DNA of 64,000 nucleotides, from assembly GCF_018614955.1 (NCBI RefSeq), contig NZ_JAGGNV010000036.1:62001-126000 (forward strand). Reading direction: 5' to 3'. Positions 17,163-26,897 of the stretch are shown one piece after another. The translations under genes and the position numbers were made by a program. The notes beneath the pieces were generated by a model. It made no database searches. It had not been told where the DNA came from and was given only the letters and a program-made list of their open reading frames with translations. Numbering within the stretch: the first letter of the stretch is position 1; each line of letters begins with the position of its first letter. The stretch comes from Variovorax paradoxus. GTDB lineage: Bacteria > Pseudomonadota > Gammaproteobacteria > Burkholderiales > Burkholderiaceae_C.

Positions 17163-17194
17163 AAAGAAAAGGCCCCGGCGAGTACCGAGGCCTT
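17162..17194 (-). terminator. Terminator after tRNA-Ala
   Basis: On the minus strand AAGGCCTCGG pairs with CCGGGGCCTT (one G-T pair) around a 6-base loop, followed by TTTTCTTTT. It abuts the SDR stop codon. Confidence 0.8.
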
Positions 17195-17204
17195 CGAGAG
17201 ATGT

Positions 17205-17280
<76 letters not shown>

Positions 17281-17339
17281 AACGCAGAGCGAATTTTAAC
17301 CAGAACCCCATGCCCTGGCGCACAAGGAGCACGAATCTC

Positions 17340-18206
17340 ATGGCCTTCGACGACCCCGCCTGGCTGGAGGGCATGTACAACAACCTGGCGCGGGTGAAGG
17401 ACCATCCTGCGTACCTCGGGCGCTGGGCCCGCGATTCCGCCGCGGCGCGCGGCGCCTTGCCCGGCCGGCTCGACCTGCCCTATGGCCAGGGACCCAACGA
17501 AACGCTCGACGTCTTCCCCGCGCCGGTGCCCGACGCGCCCGTGCTGGTGTTCATCCACGGCGGCTATTGGCGCGCGCTCGACAAGAGCGATCATTCCTTC
17601 GTCGCCCCCGCGTTCAACGACCGCGGCGTGTGCGTGATCGTGCCGAACTATGCGCTGTGTCCCGGGCCGGCCGAGCGGCCCGTCACCGTGCCGCACATCC
17701 TGCTGCAGATGGTGCGCGCGCTCGCATGGACATGGCGACACGTCGCGGCCCACGGCGGCGATCCTTCACGCATCACCGTCGCCGGCCACTCGGCGGGCGG
17801 ACACATGGCGGCGGCGCTCCTGGCCTGCGACTGGAAGGCAGTCGCGCCCGACCTGCCGGCGCAGCTGGTGCGCAATGCGCTCTCGATCTCGGGCCTCTAC
17901 GACCTGCGGCCGCTGCAGCGCACGCCCTTCCTGGAACACGTGCTGCGCCTGAGCGACGCGGATGTGCTGCGTGCCAGCCCCGTGCTGTGGCCGGCGCCCG
18001 CGCGCGGCCAGCTCTACGCGGTCGCGGGCGACGACGAGAGCGAGGAGTTCATCCGCCACAACGCGTCGATTCGCGCCGCGTGGGGCCGCAACACCGTGCC
18101 GGTCTGCGAAGTGATGCCGGGCCTGCACCACTTCAGCATCGTCGATGCCTTCGCCGATCCGGCCCACGCGCTGCATCGCTACGCAGCGCAACTGCTCGAG
18201 GCTTGA
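17340..18206 (+). CDS. Alpha/beta hydrolase, arylformamidase-like
   Basis: Serine hydrolase, 288 residues. The oxyanion-hole motif HGGYW is at 73-77 and the nucleophile elbow GHSAGG at 149-154 (Ser151); an acid and a base in the C-terminal part (GDDESEEF, LHHFSIVDAF) complete the triad. HGGYW with this spacing resembles kynurenine formamidase and related esterases, but no kynurenine gene is nearby, so the substrate stays open. The ATG at 17340 is preferred over one 30 bases upstream because AAGGAG precedes it. Its stop codon abuts the guaC stop. Confidence 0.85.
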   Translation: MAFDDPAWLEGMYNNLARVKDHPAYLGRWARDSAAARGALPGRLDLPYGQGPNETLDVFPAPVPDAPVLVFIHGGYWRALDKSDHSFVAPAFNDRGVCVIVPNYALCPGPAERPVTVPHILLQMVRALAWTWRHVAAHGGDPSRITVAGHSAGGHMAAALLACDWKAVAPDLPAQLVRNALSISGLYDLRPLQRTPFLEHVLRLSDADVLRASPVLWPAPARGQLYAVAGDDESEEFIRHNASIRAAWGRNTVPVCEVMPGLHHFSIVDAFADPAHALHRYAAQLLEA

Positions 18207-19184
18207 CTACATCAACAGGTGCTCGCCAGCGTTGTCGCCGCCGAGCATGACGTAGTTGACCTTGCGGATGTCCATGAGCTTGCGCCCGCCCGAATAGCTG
18301 ATGGAACTCTGGATGTCCTGCTCCATCTCGATCAGCGTGTCGGCCAGCTTGCCCTTGATCGGCTCGAGAATGCGCTTGCCCTCGACGTGCTTGTACTCGC
18401 CCTTGTTGAAGTCGCTGGCCGAACCGTAGTACTCCTTGAAGAGCACGCCGTCGACTTCCACCGTCCGGCCGGGCGATTCCTCGTGACCCGCGAAGAGTGA
18501 GCCGATCATCACCATCGAGGCGCCGAAGCGGATGCTCTTGGCGATGTCGCCGTGGTCGCGGATGCCGCCGTCGGCAATGATCGGCTTGGTCGCCACGCGC
18601 GCGCACCACTTGAGCGCCGACAGCTGCCAGCCGCCGGTGCCGAAGCCGGTCTTGAGCTTGGTGATGCAGACCTTGCCAGGACCGATGCCGACCTTGGTGG
18701 CATCCGCACCCCAGTTCTCCAGGTCGATCACGGCCTCGGGCGTGCCGACGTTGCCCGCGATCACGAAGGCCTTCGGCAGCTTCTTCTTGAGGTACGCGAT
18801 CATGTTCTTCACCGTGTCGGCATGGCCGTGCGCGATGTCGATCGTGATGTATTCGGGCGTGAGGCCTGCGGCAGCCAGTTGATCCACCGTGTCGTAGTCC
18901 GCCTTCTTGACGCCCAGCGAGATGGATGCGAACACGCCCTTGGCATGCATGTCCTTGACGAACTGCAGGTTGTCGAGGTCGAAGCGGTGCATCACGTAGA
19001 AGTAGCCGTTCTGCGCCAGCCAGGTGCAGATGGTCTCGTCGACCACCGTCTTCATGTTGGCCGGCACCGTCGGGATGCGGAAGCTGCGGCCGCCGAGCGT
19101 GACGCTGGCGTCGCATTCGGAACGGCTTTCCACCACGCATTTGCGCGGCAGCAGAAGGATGTTGTCGTAGTCGAAAATCTGCAT
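18207..19184 (-). CDS. guaC: GMP reductase
   Basis: Converts GMP to IMP with NADPH in purine salvage. The 325-residue product belongs to the short GuaC2-like form of the IMPDH/GMPR family. The catalytic Cys173 lies in GIGPGKVCITK, followed by KTGFGTGGWQLSA; ADGGIRDHGDIAKSIRFGAS and MIGSLFAGHEESPG bind the nucleotide phosphate. The ATG at 19184 has AGAGGAG upstream. The leader contains a terminator-like hairpin and a stem that encloses the ribosome-binding site, suggesting attenuation or translational control. It is convergent with the alpha/beta hydrolase and divergent from uvrD. Confidence 0.95.
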   Translation of the reverse strand: MQIFDYDNILLLPRKCVVESRSECDASVTLGGRSFRIPTVPANMKTVVDETICTWLAQNGYFYVMHRFDLDNLQFVKDMHAKGVFASISLGVKKADYDTVDQLAAAGLTPEYITIDIAHGHADTVKNMIAYLKKKLPKAFVIAGNVGTPEAVIDLENWGADATKVGIGPGKVCITKLKTGFGTGGWQLSALKWCARVATKPIIADGGIRDHGDIAKSIRFGASMVMIGSLFAGHEESPGRTVEVDGVLFKEYYGSASDFNKGEYKHVEGKRILEPIKGKLADTLIEMEQDIQSSISYSGGRKLMDIRKVNYVMLGGDNAGEHLLM

Positions 19185-19187
19185 AAA

Positions 19188-19273
19188 ACCAAGCTCCTCT
19201 GAAGGTGAATTGAGCGCTTGGTCCGGCCGGTTTCTACAAACGAAAAACCGGGCGCAAGAAACTTGGGCCCGGT
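19188..19273 (-). promoter_or_regulatory. Structured leader of guaC
   Basis: Two elements on the minus strand. ACCGGGC/GCCCGGT (19267-19273 with 19247-19253) is followed by TTTTT, like an intrinsic terminator placed before the gene. ACCAAGC/GCTTGGT (19216-19222 with 19188-19194) ends 3 bases before the ATG and its loop holds the AGGAG ribosome-binding site with an inner CCT/AGG pairing. No known riboswitch class is recognised. Confidence 0.5.
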
Positions 19274-19356
19274 GACTGATTTTACGCGCCCGATCGAAAA
19301 CCGTTCTTCCGGCGCTTCGTATAACCCGCATACGCCCGGCTTTCTACAATCGACGG

Positions 19357-21729
19357 ATGTTCACCGACCTCGCGGCCACCGCAGACTCGCCGCTGCTCCA
19401 CAACCTCAACCCGGAGCAGCGTGCCGCCGTCGCGCTCCCGGCCGGCAATGCGCTGATCCTCGCCGGCGCCGGCTCGGGCAAGACGCGGGTGCTCACCACC
19501 CGCATCGCCTGGCTGCTGCAGACCGGCCAGGTGTCGCCCGGCGGCATTTTGGCCGTCACCTTCACCAACAAGGCGGCGAAGGAGATGATGACGCGGCTGA
19601 CCGCGATGCTGCCGGTCAACGTGCGCGGCATGTGGATCGGCACCTTCCACGGCCTGTGTAACCGCTTCCTGCGCGCGCACTGGAAGCTCGCCGACCTGCC
19701 GTCCACCTTCCAGATCCTCGATACGCAGGACCAGCTCTCGGCCATCAAGCGGCTGATGAAGCAGTACAACGTCGACGACGAGCGCTTCCCGGCCAAGCAG
19801 ACCCAGTGGTTCATCGCCGGCGCCAAGGAAGACGGACTGCGCCCGCGCGACGTCGAAATCCGCAGCGACGACGACCGCAAGAAGGTCGAGCTCTACCAGC
19901 TCTACGAAGAGCAGTGCCAGCGCGAAGGCGTGGTCGACTTCGGCGAGCTGATGCTGCGCAGCTACGAGCTCTTGCGCGACAACGACCCGGTGCGCGAGCA
20001 CTACCAGCGGCGCTTCCGCCACATCCTGATCGACGAGTTCCAGGACACCAACCGCCTGCAGTACGCCTGGATCAAGATGCTCTCGGGCAGCACCGTCGAA
20101 GGCCGTTTCGTGCCCGGCGACAACAGCGTGATCGCGGTCGGCGACGACGACCAGAGCATCTACGCCTTCCGCGGCGCGCGGGTGGGCAACATGGCCGACT
20201 TCGTACGCGAGTTCGACGTCTCGCACCAGATCAAGCTGGAGCAGAACTACCGCAGCTTCAGCAACATCCTCGATTCGGCCAACGAGCTCATCAGCCACAA
20301 CAAGAAGCGGCTGGGCAAGAACCTGCGCACCGACCAGGGGCCCGGCGAACCGGTGCGCGTCTACGAATCGACCAGCGACTTCGCCGAGGCGCAGTGGATG
20401 GTCGAGGAGATGCGCCAGCTCGTGCGCGACGGCATCGAGCGCAAGGAAATGGCCGTGCTCTACCGCAGCAATGCGCAGAGCCGGGTGATCGAAACCGCGC
20501 TTTTCAACGCCGCCGTGCCGTACCGCGTCTACGGCGGCCTGCGCTTCTTCGAGCGGGCCGAAATCAAGCATGCGCTGGCCTACCTGCGGCTGCTCGAGAA
20601 CAAGGACGACGACACCAGCTTCCTGCGCATCGTCAACTTCCCGCCGCGCGGCATCGGCGCGCGCAGCATCGAGCAGCTGCAGGATGCGGCCCGCGCCGCC
20701 GGGCGCTCGTTGCACGATGCGGTGAACGCGGTGGGCGGCAAGGCAGGCACCAATCTTTCGGCCTTCGTCGCCAAGATCGACGTGCTGCGCGAGCAGACGC
20801 AGGGCATGTCGCTGCGCGAGATCATCGAGCTGGTGCTCGACCACGGCGGCCTGATCGAGCACTACAAGGCCGATCGCGAAGGTGCCGACCGCATCGAGAA
20901 CCTGGAAGAACTGGTCAACGCGGCCGAGAGCTTCGTCACGCAGGAAGGCTTCGGCCGCGACGCGGTGGCGATGCCGGTCGACGAGCTGCGGCAGTCGCCG
21001 GCCAGCCAGGGCCTCGACCCGAACCGTCCCGTCACCGAAGAGCCGCTGGCGCCCGACGCCGAAACCGGCGAGACCATGAGCCCGCTGGCCGCCTTCCTGA
21101 CCCATGCCGCGCTGGAGTCGGGCGACAACCAGGCGCAGGCCGGCCAGGATGCGGTGCAGTTGATGACGGTGCACGCGGCCAAGGGCCTCGAATTCGATTG
21201 CGTGTTCATCACCGGCATGGAAGAGGGCCTGTTCCCGCACGAGAACTCGATGAGCGACTACGAGAGTCTCGAAGAGGAGCGGCGGCTGATGTACGTGGCC
21301 ATCACCCGCGCGAGAAAGCGCCTGTACCTCAGCCATTCGCAGACGCGCATGCTGCACGGCCAGACGCGCTACAACGTGAAGAGCCGCTTCTTCGACGAGC
21401 TTCCCGAAGGCGCACTCAAATGGCTGACGCCCAAGAACCAGGGCTTCGCGCCGTCGGCCTTCGGCTACGGCGGCGGCTACGCGACCACGCGCGGCGGCGG
21501 CGGCTTCGGGGGCAGCAAGGACACCTTCGCCAGCCCGCCGGTTCCGCCGCAGAAGAGCGCGCCTTCGCACGGCCTGCGCTCGGGCATGCAGGTGTTCCAC
21601 AACAAGTTCGGCGAGGGCACGGTGCTGGCGCTCGAAGGCAGCGGCGACGATGCGCGTGCGCAGGTCAACTTCCCGCGCCACGGGGTCAAGTGGCTGGCGC
21701 TGTCGGTGGCCAAGCTGACGCCGGTCTGA
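19357..21729 (+). CDS. uvrD: ATP-dependent DNA helicase UvrD/PcrA
   Basis: SF1A 3'-to-5' helicase of nucleotide-excision and mismatch repair, 790 residues. Motifs: Q motif NPEQRAAV, Walker A AGAGSGKT (36-43), FTNKAAKEM, Walker B IDEFQDTNRLQY, GDDDQSIYAFRGA, QNYRS, VHAAKGLEFD and VAITRARKRLYL. The C-terminal 60 residues form the Tudor-like RNAP-binding domain (GMQVFHNKFGEGTVLALEG). TACAAT lies 6 bases before the ATG with no Shine-Dalgarno, suggesting a leaderless mRNA. Divergent from guaC. Confidence 0.97.
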   Translation: MFTDLAATADSPLLHNLNPEQRAAVALPAGNALILAGAGSGKTRVLTTRIAWLLQTGQVSPGGILAVTFTNKAAKEMMTRLTAMLPVNVRGMWIGTFHGLCNRFLRAHWKLADLPSTFQILDTQDQLSAIKRLMKQYNVDDERFPAKQTQWFIAGAKEDGLRPRDVEIRSDDDRKKVELYQLYEEQCQREGVVDFGELMLRSYELLRDNDPVREHYQRRFRHILIDEFQDTNRLQYAWIKMLSGSTVEGRFVPGDNSVIAVGDDDQSIYAFRGARVGNMADFVREFDVSHQIKLEQNYRSFSNILDSANELISHNKKRLGKNLRTDQGPGEPVRVYESTSDFAEAQWMVEEMRQLVRDGIERKEMAVLYRSNAQSRVIETALFNAAVPYRVYGGLRFFERAEIKHALAYLRLLENKDDDTSFLRIVNFPPRGIGARSIEQLQDAARAAGRSLHDAVNAVGGKAGTNLSAFVAKIDVLREQTQGMSLREIIELVLDHGGLIEHYKADREGADRIENLEELVNAAESFVTQEGFGRDAVAMPVDELRQSPASQGLDPNRPVTEEPLAPDAETGETMSPLAAFLTHAALESGDNQAQAGQDAVQLMTVHAAKGLEFDCVFITGMEEGLFPHENSMSDYESLEEERRLMYVAITRARKRLYLSHSQTRMLHGQTRYNVKSRFFDELPEGALKWLTPKNQGFAPSAFGYGGGYATTRGGGGFGGSKDTFASPPVPPQKSAPSHGLRSGMQVFHNKFGEGTVLALEGSGDDARAQVNFPRHGVKWLALSVAKLTPV

Positions 21730-21750
21730 GCGGCCCCCGCGGGGCCGGGC

Positions 21751-22554
21751 TCAGTCTGCGTTGAAGCTGTCCCTGAAAGTAAACCAGGTCGAGCTCAGCG
21801 ACATCGCCGCCAGCACCAGCGCGCTGCCGATCATCAGCGCGCCGCCGATGGCCGAGGCGCCATCGCCCATGCCGATCGCGCCGACGCCCACCAGCACCGT
21901 GGCCACGAGACCGATGCCGATGCCCGCGGCGAGGAACACGCCGAACCACGACAGGCAGAACATGGCATAGGCGCCGAAGTTGCGGAACAGTGCGACCAGG
22001 CTGAAGAACAGGCTCTTCACCGGCTCGACCTGGTGCCAGTGCACGAGCGCCGGCGCATGCCACATCGCGAGCGAGAGCGGCAGATTGAGGGCCATGACGA
22101 ACAGGCGCGCGGTCTGGAAGTCGCTGCTTGCGATCACCTCGGGCGCGAGCGTTTCATCCAGCAGGTAGGCGCGCGCCAGCTGGCCGCCGTCGATCAGCGC
22201 CGAAACCCCCACGGCGGCGACGAAATAGACCGCCGAGATGATGCCCAGGACCACCATCGGCCGCCATTCGGCCCGCACGGCGCGCACTGCCGCGATGAAC
22301 ATGGCCGGGGCGGTGGGCTTCGGCGTGTCGTTGGCATAGGCGACCGAGGTGGCGACCATCAGGCCGAGCGTCATGAAGGGCAGCAGGATCGGCGCCAGCA
22401 CGCTGCCAAGGAAGGGCAGCTGCGAAGCGATCGAGATCGCCGCCATGAACAGGAAGAACAGCGAGATGAAGGCGAGCGGCTGCCGCCAGAAGGTCCTGAG
22501 TCCGAGGCGGACCCATTCGGCGCCGGTGCGCGCCGGCACGAGATTCAGTTTCAT
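21751..22554 (-). CDS. BPSS1780-type integral membrane protein
   Basis: 267-residue polytopic membrane protein with about six hydrophobic segments (roughly 25-50, 55-75, 95-125, 150-170, 185-225 and 230-255). It matches the Burkholderiales-restricted BPSS1780 family in its opening (VPARTGAEWVRLGLRTFWRQP). No catalytic motif is seen and the function is unknown. It is the last gene of a minus-strand run with DUF2782 and thrB, 24 bases after thrB, an arrangement I recall as conserved in related genomes. Confidence 0.82.
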   Translation of the reverse strand: MKLNLVPARTGAEWVRLGLRTFWRQPLAFISLFFLFMAAISIASQLPFLGSVLAPILLPFMTLGLMVATSVAYANDTPKPTAPAMFIAAVRAVRAEWRPMVVLGIISAVYFVAAVGVSALIDGGQLARAYLLDETLAPEVIASSDFQTARLFVMALNLPLSLAMWHAPALVHWHQVEPVKSLFFSLVALFRNFGAYAMFCLSWFGVFLAAGIGIGLVATVLVGVGAIGMGDGASAIGGALMIGSALVLAAMSLSSTWFTFRDSFNAD

Positions 22555-22578
22555 GGGGTTAGAGGTGAGCAGGCCCCC

Positions 22579-23637
22579 TCAGGCGGCCAGCGGCTCGGCA
22601 GTCGGACGCGTGCCTTCGAAGGAAGAGAACAGTGCCGCCGGCGCACGGACGCGCTCGCGCAGCACGCGCTCGAAATGGGTCGGATCATGGGCCTTGAGCA
22701 TGCTCGCTTCTCGCGGCAGGTGGAAGTCCCACAGCCGTGAAATCCAGAAGCGCAGCGCCGCGGCGCGCAGCATGGCGGGCAGCAGGGCGCGTTCGGCCCC
22801 GTTCAAGGGCCGCACGGTGCCGTACGCGGCCAGCAGGGCGTCGGCGTGAGCCGCATCGTGCCGGCCGCTCTGCAGGTCGATGGCCCAGTCGTTCAGGCAC
22901 ACGGCGAGGTCGAACAGCCAGCTGTCGGTGCCGGCGAAATAGAAGTCGAACACGCCGGTCAGGCGCGGCGTCTCGCTTCCGGTGTCGAACATCGCGTTGT
23001 CGCGGAACAGGTCGGCATGCACCGGCCCGCGCGGCAGCGCAGCATAGGCCGAGGATTCGGCGATGTGGTTCTGGTAGGCGAGTTCGCTTTGCAGCAGCGC
23101 GGCTTGCGGGGCGTCGAGATAGGGCAGCACCACCGGCGCAGTGTCGTTCCACCAGGGCAGGCCGCGCAGGTTGGGCTGCATGCGCGGAAAGTCGCGCGCC
23201 GCCAGATGCATGCGTGCCAGCAGGCGACCCAGTTCGGCGCAATGCGCTGCCGTCGGCGCCAGCTCGCTTTTTCCCTGCAGCCGCTGCACCAGGGCCGCCG
23301 GCTTGCCGGCCACTTTGTGCAGGAACTCGCAGGGCGCATTGGCGGGGATGGAGAGCGCGTGGCCGTCGGGCGGTGCCACGGCCGGGTCGGCCACCGGCTC
23401 CGGCACCGGAATGCCGCGCCCGGCCAGATGCTTCATCAGGCAGAGGTAGTAGGGCAGCTGCCCGGCGCCCAGGCGTTCGAACAGCGTCAGGACGAACTCG
23501 CCCGACGCCGTGCTCGCGAAGTAGTTGGTGTTCTCGATGCCGCCCTCGATGCCCCGGAGCGCGGCGAGCGGGCCCAGCCCGAGGCGCTGAACCAGCGCAT
23601 CGGCTTCGTCGAACCCGACTTCAGTGAAGACCGCCAC
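22579..23637 (-). CDS. thrB: Homoserine kinase (ThrB2, aminoglycoside-phosphotransferase fold)
   Basis: Phosphorylates homoserine on the path to threonine. This is the choline-kinase-like ThrB form, unrelated to the GHMP kinase of E. coli. The 352-residue protein begins MAVFTEVGFDEADAL. It has GGIENTNYF as nucleotide loop, HADLFRDNAMFD as the catalytic loop and GVFDFYFAGTDSWLFDLA as the metal-binding segment. It follows DUF2782 by 10 bases and precedes the BPSS1780 gene, forming one operon divergent from polA. Confidence 0.93.
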   Translation of the reverse strand: MAVFTEVGFDEADALVQRLGLGPLAALRGIEGGIENTNYFASTASGEFVLTLFERLGAGQLPYYLCLMKHLAGRGIPVPEPVADPAVAPPDGHALSIPANAPCEFLHKVAGKPAALVQRLQGKSELAPTAAHCAELGRLLARMHLAARDFPRMQPNLRGLPWWNDTAPVVLPYLDAPQAALLQSELAYQNHIAESSAYAALPRGPVHADLFRDNAMFDTGSETPRLTGVFDFYFAGTDSWLFDLAVCLNDWAIDLQSGRHDAAHADALLAAYGTVRPLNGAERALLPAMLRAAALRFWISRLWDFHLPREASMLKAHDPTHFERVLRERVRAPAALFSSFEGTRPTAEPLAA

Positions 23638-23647
23638 CGCCCCGCGC

Positions 23648-24007
23648 TCAGAACTTGAACAGGTTCCAAACCCGCGGGCCGTTGCCGCCGGTGCCGGTCT
23701 CGGACTGGCCCTGGCGGTCGCGCCCGCCGTTGTTCGGCAACACCTCGTAGGAGGGCACGTTGGCCTTCGGCGTCACCGTGATGCTCTGGGTCTGTCCGCC
23801 ATAACGCACTTCGTCCACCGTGGCGCCGCTGTCTTCGACGCGGATGTGCTCGATCTTCTGGTTCTGGCGCGGCGATGCTGCCTGTTCCTGGCCCTGCGGG
23901 GCGCCGGGCGGCGGCGCGCTTTGGGCGTGAACGGCGGCCAGCGGTGCGGCGCAGGCCAGTGCGGCCGTCAGGGCGCCGCGAACGAGCAGAAGGGTTGGGG
24001 AGGACAT
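23648..24007 (-). CDS. DUF2782 domain protein, exported
   Basis: 119-residue protein with a signal peptide (hydrophobic stretch about residues 8-25, likely cleavage after AAVHA). The mature part is hydrophilic, with an IEHIRVEDSGATVDEVRYGG segment and the family's closing motif GPRVWNLFKF. The start at 24007 is chosen because it begins the signal peptide. Function unknown; it is the first gene of the operon with thrB. Confidence 0.85.
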   Translation of the reverse strand: MSSPTLLLVRGALTAALACAAPLAAVHAQSAPPPGAPQGQEQAASPRQNQKIEHIRVEDSGATVDEVRYGGQTQSITVTPKANVPSYEVLPNNGGRDRQGQSETGTGGNGPRVWNLFKF

Positions 24008-24104
24008 GATGAGGATTGTAGGCGCCGGCCTCGCGGCAGGTGTCAGCCGGCGGCGATCTTCGCCGTCGTGCGGAAGCCCGAGCGCGGCACGGCAAAATGC
24101 TCCG

Positions 24105-26897
24105 ATGACCGACAAGAAAACGCTGCTGCTCGTCGATGGTTCGAGCTACCTCTACCGCGCCTTCCACGCGATGCCCGATCTGCGCGCCGTGCCCGGCGAT
24201 GCCAGCAGCCCCGCCACCGGCGCCATCCGCGGAATGATCAACATGATGCAGGCCCTGCGCCGCGAGGTGCGGGCCGACTACGCCGCCTGCGTCTTCGACG
24301 CGCCCGGAAAGACCTTTCGCGACGACTGGTACCCGCAGTACAAGGCGAACCGCTCGCCGATGCCCGACGATTTGCGCAGCCAGGTCCAGCCGATCCTCCA
24401 GGTGGTCAAGCTGCTCGGCTGGCCGGTGCTGTGCGTGCCCGACATCGAGGCCGACGACGTGATCGGCACCCTGGCCCGCACCGCGGCCAACCAGGGCATC
24501 GAGGTGATCGTCTCCAGCGGCGACAAGGACATGAGCCAGCTGGTCGACGAGCACATCACCATCATCGACACCATGAACGGCAAGAAGCGCGACGTGGCGG
24601 GCGTGACGGCCGAATTCGGCGTGCCGCCGAACCTGATGATCGACTACCAGACCCTGGTGGGCGACAGCGTCGACAACGTGCCCGGCGTGGAGAAGGTCGG
24701 CCCGAAGACTGCCGCCAAGTGGCTGCTCGAATACGGCTCGCTCGATGCGCTGATCGCGCGCGCCGGCGAGGTGAAGGGGCAGGCCGGCGAGAACCTGCGC
24801 AAGGCGCTCGACTGGCTGCCCCAGGGCCGGCGCCTCGTGACCATCCGCACCGACTGTGAGCTCGACGGCCACGTGGCCGGCCTGCCTTCGCTCGACGCGA
24901 TCGAGATCGCCCCGCAGCAGATCGACGAGCTCAAGGGCTTCTACGAGAAGTACGGTTTCAAGAGTTTGGTGAAGACGCTGGAGGCGCACGAAGTCTCGCC
25001 CGAGCTGATCGAGGAGAACAAGGCCAGGCAAGGACCCGAAGGCGGCACCGGCCTGTTCGACCAGCCTGGCTTCGAGGCTGCGGCCAAGGCCACCAATCTG
25101 GCCTACGACACGGTCATGAGCTGGGAGGCTTTCGATGCCTGGCTCGCGAAGCTGCTGGCCGCCGAACTGGTTGCGATCGACACCGAAACCAACTCGCTCG
25201 ACGAGATGCGCGCCGAGATCGTCGGCATCAGCTTCAGCGTCAAGCCCGGCGAGGCCGCCTACGTGCCGGTCGCCCACAACTATCCCGATGCGGCGGTGCA
25301 GCTGCCGCGCGACGAGGTGCTCGCCAAGCTCAAGCCCTGGCTCGAGGACGGCACGAAGAAGAAGCTGGGCCAGCACGTCAAGTACGACCGCCACGTGTTC
25401 GCCAACCACGGCATCGAGGTGCAGGGCTACGCGCACGACACCATGCTGCAGAGCTACGTGCTCGAAGTGCACAAGCCGCATGGACTGGCCAGCCTGGCCG
25501 AGCGGCATCTGGGCCGCACGGGCATCGACTACGAAGACCTCTGCGGCAAGGGCGCGCACCAGATCCCATTCAGCCAGGTTTCGATCGAGAAGGCCGCCGA
25601 GTATTCGTGCGAGGACTCCGACCAGACGCTGGATGTGCACTTGGCGCTGTGGCCGAAGCTCGAGGCCGACGAGAAGCTGCGCTTCGTCTACGAGCTGGAG
25701 ATGGCGTCCAGCGAAGCGCTCTACCGCGTCGAGCGCAACGGCGTGCTGATCGACGCGCCCACGCTGGCCGCGCAGAGCAACGAGCTCGGCAAGCGGATCA
25801 TGGCGCTGGAGCAGGAGGCCTACGAGCTCGCGGGCCAGCCCTTCAACCTCGGCTCGCCCAAGCAGATCGGCGAGGTCTTCTTCACCAAGCTGGGCCTGCC
25901 GGTGGTCAAGAAGACGCCGAGCGGCGCGCCCAGCACCGACGAGGAAGTGCTTGAAAAGCTGGCCGAGGACTTCCCGTTGCCGGCCAAGATCCTGGAGCAC
26001 CGCGGCTTGTCCAAGCTCAAGGGCACCTACACCGACAAGCTCGGGCAGCTGGCGAACCCGCGATCGGGGCGCGTCCACACGCACTATGCGCAGGCGGTCG
26101 CGGTGACCGGGCGGCTGTCGAGCAACGATCCCAACCTGCAGAACATCCCGATCCGCACCGCCGAAGGCAGGCGCGTGCGCGAGGCCTTCGTCGCGCCTGC
26201 CGGCAGCGTGATCGCGAGCTCCGACTATTCGCAGATCGAGCTGCGCATCATGGCCCACATCAGCGGCGACGCGTCGCTCCTGCGCGCCTTCACCGAGGGC
26301 ATCGATGTGCACCGTGCGACGGCCGCCGAGGTCTTCAGCGTGGCGGTGGACCAGGTCTCGAGCGAGCAGCGTCGCTACGCGAAGGTCATCAACTTCGGGC
26401 TGATCTACGGCATGAGCAGCTTCGGCCTGGCGCGCAACCTCGGCATCGAGACCAAGGCCGCCGCCTCCTACATCGACCGCTACTTCGCGCGCTATCCCGG
26501 CGTGAAGATCTACATGGACGAGACCAAGGCGCTGGCCAAGCAGAAGGGCTATGTCGAGACCGTGTTCGGCCGCCGCCTCTACCTGCCCGAGATCAATTCG
26601 CCCAACGGCCCGCGGCGCGGCGGGGCGGAGCGCGCGGCGATCAACGCGCCGATGCAGGGCACCGCGGCCGACCTGATCAAGCTCAGCATGGTGAAGGTGC
26701 AGGAGGTGCTCGACGCCGAACGCCGCCGCACGAAGATGATCATGCAGGTGCACGACGAGCTGGTGTTCGAAGCGCCCGAAGATGAGGTCGAATGGGTTCG
26801 CACCGAGATCCCGCGACTCATGGCCGGCGTGGCGGAACTCAAGGTACCGCTCCTCGCCGAGATCGGCTTTGGTCCCAACTGGGACAAGGCGCATTGA
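24105..26897 (+). CDS. polA: DNA polymerase I
   Basis: 930-residue three-domain repair and Okazaki-fragment polymerase. The N-terminal 5' nuclease occupies about 1-300 (LVDGSSYLYRAFHA; DIEADDVIGTLA; SSGDKDMSQLV). The 3'-5' exonuclease is apparently active, because the Asp/Glu pair survives in AIDTETNSLDEM and KYDRHVFANHG is present. The polymerase domain carries SSDYSQIELRIMAHISGD (motif A), RRYAKVINFGLIYGM (motif B) and QVHDELVFEAPEDE (motif C). The start at 24105 fits the MTDKKTLLLVDGSSYLYRAF opening; CAAAAT lies 6 bases upstream with no Shine-Dalgarno. Divergent from DUF2782. Confidence 0.97.
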   Translation: MTDKKTLLLVDGSSYLYRAFHAMPDLRAVPGDASSPATGAIRGMINMMQALRREVRADYAACVFDAPGKTFRDDWYPQYKANRSPMPDDLRSQVQPILQVVKLLGWPVLCVPDIEADDVIGTLARTAANQGIEVIVSSGDKDMSQLVDEHITIIDTMNGKKRDVAGVTAEFGVPPNLMIDYQTLVGDSVDNVPGVEKVGPKTAAKWLLEYGSLDALIARAGEVKGQAGENLRKALDWLPQGRRLVTIRTDCELDGHVAGLPSLDAIEIAPQQIDELKGFYEKYGFKSLVKTLEAHEVSPELIEENKARQGPEGGTGLFDQPGFEAAAKATNLAYDTVMSWEAFDAWLAKLLAAELVAIDTETNSLDEMRAEIVGISFSVKPGEAAYVPVAHNYPDAAVQLPRDEVLAKLKPWLEDGTKKKLGQHVKYDRHVFANHGIEVQGYAHDTMLQSYVLEVHKPHGLASLAERHLGRTGIDYEDLCGKGAHQIPFSQVSIEKAAEYSCEDSDQTLDVHLALWPKLEADEKLRFVYELEMASSEALYRVERNGVLIDAPTLAAQSNELGKRIMALEQEAYELAGQPFNLGSPKQIGEVFFTKLGLPVVKKTPSGAPSTDEEVLEKLAEDFPLPAKILEHRGLSKLKGTYTDKLGQLANPRSGRVHTHYAQAVAVTGRLSSNDPNLQNIPIRTAEGRRVREAFVAPAGSVIASSDYSQIELRIMAHISGDASLLRAFTEGIDVHRATAAEVFSVAVDQVSSEQRRYAKVINFGLIYGMSSFGLARNLGIETKAAASYIDRYFARYPGVKIYMDETKALAKQKGYVETVFGRRLYLPEINSPNGPRRGGAERAAINAPMQGTAADLIKLSMVKVQEVLDAERRRTKMIMQVHDELVFEAPEDEVEWVRTEIPRLMAGVAELKVPLLAEIGFGPNWDKAH

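Noticed and set aside
19282..21681. Long open frame opposite uvrD
   Set aside because: Same antisense-shadow composition; UvrD motifs on the plus strand are complete.
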